DNA of 11,828 nucleotides from an uncultured Saprospiraceae bacterium (lineage in GTDB: Bacteria; Bacteroidota; Bacteroidia; Chitinophagales; Saprospiraceae): positions 1-11,828 of the forward strand of contig CALLAG010000168.1 of the NCBI GenBank assembly GCA_938002705.1, given 5' to 3'. A program made the position numbers and the translations under genes. The notes under the pieces are model-generated. The model made no database searches. It had not been told where the DNA came from and saw only the letters and a list, made by a program, of their open reading frames with translations. Positions 7,199-11,828 of the stretch are shown here, in pieces; position 1 is the stretch's first letter, and every line of letters starts with the position of its first letter.

Positions 7199-7336
7199 TA
7201 AAAGCAAGTAAACCTTGCTTTTAAGTGAGTGAACCTCAACATCAGATGAGGATGGGTGGCCCTTCTTAAACGACAACCGATCCTATAGAATAAAAGCAAA
7301 TAAACCTTGTTTTGAAGTGAGGAATCTCATCATCAG
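7198..7336 (+). repeat. Direct repeat pair E1 (7198-7245) and E2 (7290-7336)
   Basis: Two copies of about 47 nt share the pattern ATAAAAGCAARTAAACCTTG, then TTTT, AAGTGAG and CATCAG. Both keep an AAAAGCAA...TTGYTTTT stem; E2 replaces a G-C pair with a G-U wobble, so pairing survives the change. E2 also has an inverted partner at 7371-7387 (AGGTTTCATTTGCTTTT). Confidence 0.7.
7200..7222 (+). terminator. AAAAGCAAG/CTTGCTTTT hairpin, likely xseAB terminator
   Basis: AAAAGCAAG (7200-7208) pairs perfectly with CTTGCTTTT (7214-7222) around a 5-nt TAAAC loop. The stem ends in T residues preceded by A residues, as in a bidirectional intrinsic terminator, although GC content is low. It is also the first half of a repeat duplicated at 7290. 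Confidence 0.5.
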
Positions 7337-7352
7337 TTTTTGTCTGCACTTT

Positions 7353-7518
7353 GATCAGCCTTCGGCGGACAGGTTTCATTTGCTTTTTGTGATTAATATG
7401 ATTTAGGCATTAACGGCATTTTGATCGCCACGAATGCACGAATAAATGAGAACCTAAGGTCATCATTAAACCCCCACTTTTCATTGCGAGCGAGGTACGA
7501 GCCGAGTAATCTTCAGTT
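7353..7518 (+). repeat. Composite repeat unit 1 (modules B1-F1-A1-D1)
   Basis: Module B (GATCAGCCTTCGGCGGACAG, 7353-7376) is followed by F (TTTTTGTGATTAAT, then ATGATTTAGGCAT). Next comes A (7405-7444: AGGCATTAACGGCATTTTGA, then TCGCCACGAATGCACGAATA), an imperfect AACC-TAA-GGT hairpin, and D (7477-7518: CTTTTCATTGCGAGCGAGGT and onward to ATCTTCAGTT). The same module types recur in units 2 and 3. No coding content. Confidence 0.75.
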
Positions 7519-7552
7519 GATCCACCTTACTCTCTGAACTATGGTTTCATAA

Positions 7553-7858
7553 GATTTTTGTGATTAATCAGCCAACTGGCAGGCATGCATGATTTAGGCA
7601 TAAGCGGCATTCTGATCGCCACGAATGCACTAATACAAAACGATTGTGTTCGTTACGACCTCTGGTCGTATACGTAATAAGTTTCGGCTTGTAACCGGAG
7701 TAAAGATATCTCAACCATGATCAGCCTTCGGCGGACAAGTTTATAAGCATAAGCGGCATTTTGATCGCCACGAATGCACGAATATATGTCAACCTGCGGT
7801 TGCCATCAATATACTCTTTTTCATTGCGAGGGAGGAACGAGTCGAGTGATCTTCAGTT
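7553..7858 (+). repeat. Composite repeat unit 2 (modules F2-A2-C1-B2-A3-D2)
   Basis: F2 carries an extra segment with GCCAACTGGC (about 7567-7587) compared with F1. A2 spans 7596-7635 and C1 7637-7702. C1 holds the perfect triloop hairpin TACGACC-TCT-GGTCGTA (7654-7670) and an imperfect TTCGG...CCGGA stem. B2 (7719-7742), A3 (7745-7784), a CAACC-TGC-GGTTG hairpin and D2 (7816-7858) follow. Two A modules in one unit suggest an internal duplication or insertion of A2-C1. Confidence 0.75.
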
Positions 7859-7889
7859 ATCGTCACTGGCTCTAAGTCGCTTATGTTTT

Positions 7890-7905
7890 CCCTCGCTTGC
7901 GGGGG
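7890..7905. repeat. GC-rich short hairpin between units 2 and 3
   Basis: CCCTCG (7890-7895) can pair with CGGGGG (7900-7905) around CTTG, with one wobble or mismatch. It is followed by GGGGTTAGGGGTGG-like G-rich sequence, unlike the surrounding AT-rich DNA. It sits between D2 and the C3 fragment; its role is unknown. Confidence 0.4.
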
Positions 7906-7940
7906 TTAGGGGTGGAAAATTGGTCCTCTATCAAACTTAA

Positions 7941-8159
7941 GTTTCGGCTTGTAACCAGAGTACAGATATCAGCCTTCGGAGTACAGGTTTATAAGCATAA
8001 GCGACATTCTGATCGCCACGAATGCACGAATAGAAAACGATTGTGTTCGTTACGACCTCTGGTCGTATACGTAAATAGGTTTCGGCTTGCAGCCGAAGTC
8101 AATTAATATTCATCCACTTTTTCATAGCGAGTGAGGAACGAGTCAAGTGATCTTCAGTT
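7941..8159 (+). repeat. Composite repeat unit 3 (modules C3-B3-A4-C2-D3)
   Basis: C3 (7941-7970) is a partial copy of the second half of C1. B3 (about 7968-7990) has a diverged AGCCTTCGGAGTACAG core. A4 spans 7993-8032. C2 (8034-8100) is identical to C1 over its first 41 nt (8034-8074 versus 7637-7677). It adds a perfect TTCGGCT-TGC-AGCCGAA hairpin (8081-8097), where C1 has mismatches. D3 (8117-8159) closes the unit. Confidence 0.75.
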
Positions 8160-8229
8160 GAATATACTCAGGAGCTACAGTGTTATTCTCATAATATTCT
8201 AAGTTCTCACCTTATTCATATACAAATAA

Positions 8230-8248
8230 TATACAGATCTGCTGTATA
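8230..8248. promoter_or_regulatory. 7-bp hairpin upstream of the DUF1800 operon
   Basis: TATACAG (8230-8236) pairs with CTGTATA (8242-8248) around a 5-nt loop, about 150 bp before the DUF1800 start. It may be an operator half-site pair or a leader hairpin; symmetry alone supports it. Confidence 0.3.
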
Positions 8249-8298
8249 ATAGCATCGAATGTCCAAAAAGCTTAAATTTATCCATAGAAACCCCTAAA

Positions 8299-8321
8299 AT
8301 ATTCTATCATATATAGAATAT
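8299..8321. promoter_or_regulatory. 9-bp perfect inverted repeat upstream of the DUF1800 operon
   Basis: ATATTCTAT (8299-8307) and ATAGAATAT (8313-8321) are perfect inverted copies around CATAT, about 80 bp before the DUF1800 ATG. It lies where a promoter or operator is expected. TATCTTTA (8319-8326), which overlaps its right arm, matches seven of eight -7 consensus positions, though no -33 box is seen. Confidence 0.4.
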
Positions 8322-8400
8322 CTTTATACCGCAATACAACCACACCCTGAGGATTCTAAAAACCCAGCTTTTTTTTTTACAAAAATGAAAACAATCACGA

Positions 8401-10209
8401 ATGCTGCTAAACCGTAGTCATAGGCCTATATATTGGTTTATTTTAAGTCTTTGCTATCTGCATACACCTATCCATGCACAGCTTACTACCCTACAATTAG
8501 GTATGGGCAATGATGATGGCGTGACAGTTACCTCTAGTGATGAGACAGGCCAGACATCAAGTTCTGTAACGATGGCCCAAGATGGCTTTCTGCCTAATCA
8601 AAATGCAGCTTCTCGATTTCTATCACAAGCGACATTAGGCTATAATATGGAAGACATAGACTCAGTTGCGATTATCGGAGTAGAAGACTGGATAGATATT
8701 CAGATCACAAGAGCGAGAGATACCACCTTATTAGAGTTAGTAGAAGGCTATCATACTTACGTAAAAAATGGTACAAGTAATCCTGATGCGAATGCATCCA
8801 TCAGGTACTGGGACTATGCATGGTGGCAATATCATATGAAAAGCAAAGACCTACTCAGACAAAGAGTCGCATTTGCACTGAGCGAATTTATTGTGATTTC
8901 GAGATTTTCGTCCTTCAGCAATGAGCCATATGCATTTGCTGACTTCTATGATATATTATTAGATAATGCATTTGGTAATTATAAAGATATTTTGACGGAA
9001 GTCACCTATCATGCGGCGATGGGTAATTATCTCACTTATCTCAATAATCCGAAATCAGATCCTTCTCAGAATCAATATCCTGACGAAAACTATGCACGAG
9101 AGCTCATGCAATTATTTACAATAGGATTATATGAACTTAATAATAACGGTAGTATAAAAATGGATGCTCAAGGCAATCCTATTCCGACATACGACAATGA
9201 TGATATATTAGAATTCTCCAAAGTATTTACCGGTATGACATGGGGCGATAGAACTAATTTTGGGAGAAGAAGCCCATTAGACGATACATCATATGTCATC
9301 CCTATGCAGATGATGAATACTTATCACGAACCTGGACCTAAGGAGTTGTTGAATAATTTTTCTATACCAGACAGGAATCCTGTAGATGGTGATGCAGATG
9401 TCGCTGATGCTATACAGAATCTATTTGACCATCCTAACATGGGGCCTTTCTTATGTAAGTTTCTTATACAGAGATTCGTCACTTCTAATCCGAGTCCAGA
9501 ATATATCGATAAAGTGGCATCTATATTTAATGATGATGGTACAGGAACGAGAGGTAATCTGGAAGCAGTTATTAGAGCCATATTATTAGACCCTATCGCT
9601 ATGAGTTGTGACTCTGGTAACGACATCACTTTCGGTATGCTCAGAGAACCATTTATCAGGTATGTACAGATGAATAGAGCATTTGACAATAGTACGATGA
9701 GTGGTAATCATAGAAACGACATGCGTAATGTATATGAGTTAGTAGAACAGAAACCTAATTCATCACCGAGTGTATTTAATTTCTTTCAGTCTGACCATCA
9801 GCCGATAGGTCCAGTAGAGAGTGCAGGACTCGTAGCACCAGAATTCCAAATTACAAATTCGAAAACGATAACAGGTTATGTCAATGGCCTCTACAGATGG
9901 ATCATACAAGAAGATCCTGCAGACGAATATGACCTATACGGCGGAGAAGATAATACTCTGTATGACGACGAAAGAGCAAGCTGGAATCTGGCTGACGAGT
10001 TAGCCCTTGCCGATGATGAGAACCTACATATACTTATAGACAGGCTTAACTTATTAGTAGCTGGAGGCAGGCTCACAAGCTACACAGAAGAAGTCATCAT
10101 CAATACTGTCAAAGAATTTCCCAATGATGACGCAGATGATACTGCACTGAGAACAAGGTTAGCGATATACTTAGTCATGTCATCTCCCGAATATTTAATT
10201 AATAGATAA
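8401..10209 (+). CDS. DUF1800 family exported protein
   Basis: A 602-residue protein with a Sec signal peptide (basic start RSHR, core YWFILSLCYL, cleavage after HA at about residue 26). The DUF1800 domain begins at SRFLSQATLGYNMEDI (71-86), close to the family's RFLxQATFG start. It continues through LLRQRVAFALSEF, the hallmark NYARELMQLFTIGLYELN (230-247) and VFTGMTWG (275-282), and ends near residue 600. The length is normal for exported members. The molecular function of DUF1800 is not established; it is regularly found directly before a DUF1501 gene, as here with a 38-bp gap, so a joint extracytoplasmic function is likely. The ATG at 8401 gives a good signal peptide. An upstream ATG at 8385 opens only a 10-codon frame that overlaps this start. 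Confidence 0.92.
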   Translation: MLLNRSHRPIYWFILSLCYLHTPIHAQLTTLQLGMGNDDGVTVTSSDETGQTSSSVTMAQDGFLPNQNAASRFLSQATLGYNMEDIDSVAIIGVEDWIDIQITRARDTTLLELVEGYHTYVKNGTSNPDANASIRYWDYAWWQYHMKSKDLLRQRVAFALSEFIVISRFSSFSNEPYAFADFYDILLDNAFGNYKDILTEVTYHAAMGNYLTYLNNPKSDPSQNQYPDENYARELMQLFTIGLYELNNNGSIKMDAQGNPIPTYDNDDILEFSKVFTGMTWGDRTNFGRRSPLDDTSYVIPMQMMNTYHEPGPKELLNNFSIPDRNPVDGDADVADAIQNLFDHPNMGPFLCKFLIQRFVTSNPSPEYIDKVASIFNDDGTGTRGNLEAVIRAILLDPIAMSCDSGNDITFGMLREPFIRYVQMNRAFDNSTMSGNHRNDMRNVYELVEQKPNSSPSVFNFFQSDHQPIGPVESAGLVAPEFQITNSKTITGYVNGLYRWIIQEDPADEYDLYGGEDNTLYDDERASWNLADELALADDENLHILIDRLNLLVAGGRLTSYTEEVIINTVKEFPNDDADDTALRTRLAIYLVMSSPEYLINR

Positions 10210-10247
10210 GCCCCCTATATTCCACATAACAAATAATCTAATAGACC

Positions 10248-11705
10248 ATGAGTCACAGACATATCAATAGAAGAAAATTCTTAGGAGAAGCAAGTTGTGC
10301 CGCTGTCGGTACGACGGCATTCCTATCTTCAGTCCTTAACTTAGGAATGATTAATACCATCTCTGCAAGACCCCATATCGTAGGTGCTAATAATGACTAC
10401 AAAGCCATGGTCTGCATTCTGCTTGCAGGTGGAGCGGACACATACAATGTGTTAGTCCCTACTGAGACAAGTGAGTATGCTGAGTATGTCGCAACAAGAG
10501 GCGCCTTAGCTCTCAGTAATAATAGTAATCCACCGCAGTTATTAGACTTAGATTATAATGACAACGGGAGAGAATTCGCTGTACATGCCGGCATGCCTGA
10601 AGTTCGAGATCTATTTGATGATGGAGATCTGGCATTCTTATCTAATATAGGTACACTCATAGAGCCTATAGCTGACGCTGCCGACTATAACTCCGGTACT
10701 AAGAATATACCTCTGGGACTCTACTCTCATAGTGATCAGATTATGCAGTGGCAGACCTCTGTACCACAGAGCAGATCTGCTGTAGGTGTAGGAGGACGGA
10801 TGGCTGACATTCTTAATTCTATGAATAGTATAGATGATATATCTATGAATATCTCCCTTGCGGGAAAAAACAGATTCCAATCAGGAAATGATGTCATAGA
10901 ATATTCTATAGATAATCAGACGACAGGAAGTACAGTAGGATTTGATGGATTCCCGACCTGGTGGAATAATCATGGGCACCTATCTGCTCAGAGGGATTCT
11001 GCTCAGATGAATATGGTAGAGCAGTCTTATGCTAATCTATTCCAAGAGACATTTGGTAACTTAGGGCAGCAGAATATAGAGAGTAATAAGATATTCAAAA
11101 CGGCATTAGATAATGTCATACCACTAACAACAAATTTCAGCACTAACAATATATCACAAGACCTTAAGAAAATCGCCGAGGTTATGAGTGTCAAATCTCA
11201 CTTAGGAGCTTGTCGTCAGATATTTTTTGTGACATTCGGAGGATGGGACCATCATGATGATGTCCTTGCAAGTCAGAACGCTATGCTACCGATGTTAAGC
11301 TCAGCACTACAAGAATTTAAAGATGCTCTTGTAGAAAAAAACTTATATGACGATGTCGTTACATTTACGATATCAGATTTCGCCAGAACATTGACTTCTA
11401 ATGGTAATGGATCAGACCATGCATGGGGAGGTAATCAGATGATTATGGGAGGACCAATCGCAGGCCAGAATATCTACGGTAACTATCCTTCTCTAAGTCT
11501 AAATAGCAACCTCAACTTATCAGATAGAGGCAGAATCTTACCTACGACATCGGTAGACGAGTTCTATGCAGAATTAGCACTATGGTTCGGTGCATCACCT
11601 AATGACTTGGATTACATATTACCGAATTTATGTAATTTCTACTCAACATCAGGATGCCCTTCTAATCCCCCATCTAATTATATGCCGATAGGAATGTTCT
11701 CATAG
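10248..11705 (+). CDS. DUF1501 family exported protein, Tat-like leader
   Basis: A 485-residue protein. The N-terminus has NRRKFLG at residues 7-13, a twin-arginine-type motif, followed by a hydrophobic stretch (about 17-40), so export in folded form by Tat is likely. Family features are VCILLAGGADTYNVLVPTE near residue 60, FVTFGGWDHHDD, and DFARTLTSNGNGSDHAWGGN (about 377-396). DUF1501 proteins are related to the alkaline phosphatase/sulfatase superfamily, and the conserved Asp/His residues in GWDHH and SDHAWGG fit metal ligands; the substrate is unknown. Length is normal and no frame break is seen. It is second in the operon after the DUF1800 gene and is followed 38 bp later by another exported protein. 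Confidence 0.93.
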   Translation: MSHRHINRRKFLGEASCAAVGTTAFLSSVLNLGMINTISARPHIVGANNDYKAMVCILLAGGADTYNVLVPTETSEYAEYVATRGALALSNNSNPPQLLDLDYNDNGREFAVHAGMPEVRDLFDDGDLAFLSNIGTLIEPIADAADYNSGTKNIPLGLYSHSDQIMQWQTSVPQSRSAVGVGGRMADILNSMNSIDDISMNISLAGKNRFQSGNDVIEYSIDNQTTGSTVGFDGFPTWWNNHGHLSAQRDSAQMNMVEQSYANLFQETFGNLGQQNIESNKIFKTALDNVIPLTTNFSTNNISQDLKKIAEVMSVKSHLGACRQIFFVTFGGWDHHDDVLASQNAMLPMLSSALQEFKDALVEKNLYDDVVTFTISDFARTLTSNGNGSDHAWGGNQMIMGGPIAGQNIYGNYPSLSLNSNLNLSDRGRILPTTSVDEFYAELALWFGASPNDLDYILPNLCNFYSTSGCPSNPPSNYMPIGMFS

Positions 11706-11743
11706 AGATAGAACTATTAGTGTAAATAACCAAAAGTCAAAAG

Positions 11744-11828
11744 ATGCAAAAAGCAATCAACATAATAATTTTCATGTTCCTTAGCTATATCTCTTCTGCC
11801 CAGATATGTGTAGGTACACAAGGTCAGG
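11744..11828 (+). CDS. Exported protein, N-terminal fragment
   Basis: Only 28 codons are visible before the window ends. They encode a signal peptide (MQKAINIIIFMFLSYISSAQ) with likely cleavage after SSA or SSAQ, then ICVGTQGQ. It lies 38 bp after the DUF1501 gene in the same direction and probably belongs to the same operon. The mature part is too short to assign; many Bacteroidota DUF1800-DUF1501 loci are followed by a large surface protein, so that is a guess only. Confidence 0.7.
   Translation, partial: MQKAINIIIFMFLSYISSAQICVGTQGQ

Larger units (their letters stand above)
7178..8400. other. Gene-free repeat-rich intergenic region
   Basis: This 1.2-kb stretch between xseB and the DUF1800 gene has no credible coding frame. 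From 7182 to 8160 it consists almost entirely of repeated modules and short hairpins, listed separately. From 8161 to 8400 it is unique AT-rich sequence with two hairpins, a T10 run (8369-8378) and presumably the promoter of the downstream operon, though no full consensus promoter was found. Two open frames (7897-8106 forward, 7024-7299 reverse) run across repeats or xseB and have no protein-like features. Confidence 0.8.

Noticed and set aside
7024..7299. 91-codon minus-strand frame
   Set aside because: Mostly antisense of xseB, continuing into the E repeats.
7897..8106. 69-codon frame across the repeats
   Set aside because: Runs through modules C3, B3, A4 and C2; composed of repeat sequence with no protein-like character.
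7198..8160. Possible CRISPR array
   Set aside because: Repeats are of several different types with irregular spacing and order, no uniform repeat-spacer pattern and no cas genes.
8361..8380. T10 run as an intrinsic terminator
   Set aside because: No GC-rich stem precedes the T-run; it lies in the leader of the DUF1800 gene.
9324..9689. 121-codon minus-strand frame
   Set aside because: Antisense shadow of the DUF1800 gene, whose own frame carries clear family motifs.

Overview
The window looks like a chromosomal segment of a Bacteroidota genome, possibly from the Saprospira/Lewinella side of the phylum. Four things suggest this: a long secreted repeat protein ending in a type IX secretion (T9SS) sorting domain, a paired DUF1800/DUF1501 gene set, a Bacteroidota-style TonB-like transducer, and AT-rich leaders without clear Shine-Dalgarno sequences. 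The genus cannot be read from the sequence.

Layout, left to right. Bases 1-279 are the 3' end of a yggS-type PLP homeostasis gene (+). Bases 308-1726 (-) hold two tandem toxin-antitoxin style modules. The distal one is a small basic protein overlapping a zeta-toxin-like P-loop kinase that starts at GTG. The proximal one is a DUF6364-like antitoxin joined by an apparent deletion to the last third of a PIN-domain toxin, so this module looks broken. A perfect 14-bp palindrome lies just upstream of the array. Bases 1940-4186 (-) encode a secreted FG-GAP/VCBS repeat protein with a T9SS tail.

From 4508 the genes read rightward: a TonB-like envelope protein without ExbB/ExbD neighbours, then xseA and xseB, the two subunits of exodeoxyribonuclease VII. 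The xseA start codon is TTG and lies inside one arm of a near-perfect 54-nt hairpin, which suggests control of translation or of upstream read-through.

Bases 7178-8400 contain no credible gene. About 960 bp of this is a mosaic of repeated modules (called A to F here) arranged as three composite units, each ending in the same 42-43 nt element. Many modules carry short triloop hairpins whose stems differ in sequence but keep pairing. This is the least explained part of the window.

From 8401 a likely operon of exported proteins begins: a DUF1800 protein, a DUF1501 protein with a twin-arginine-like leader, and the start of a third gene with a signal peptide that runs off the end. The pair co-occurs widely in bacteria, but its biochemical role is not something I can name.
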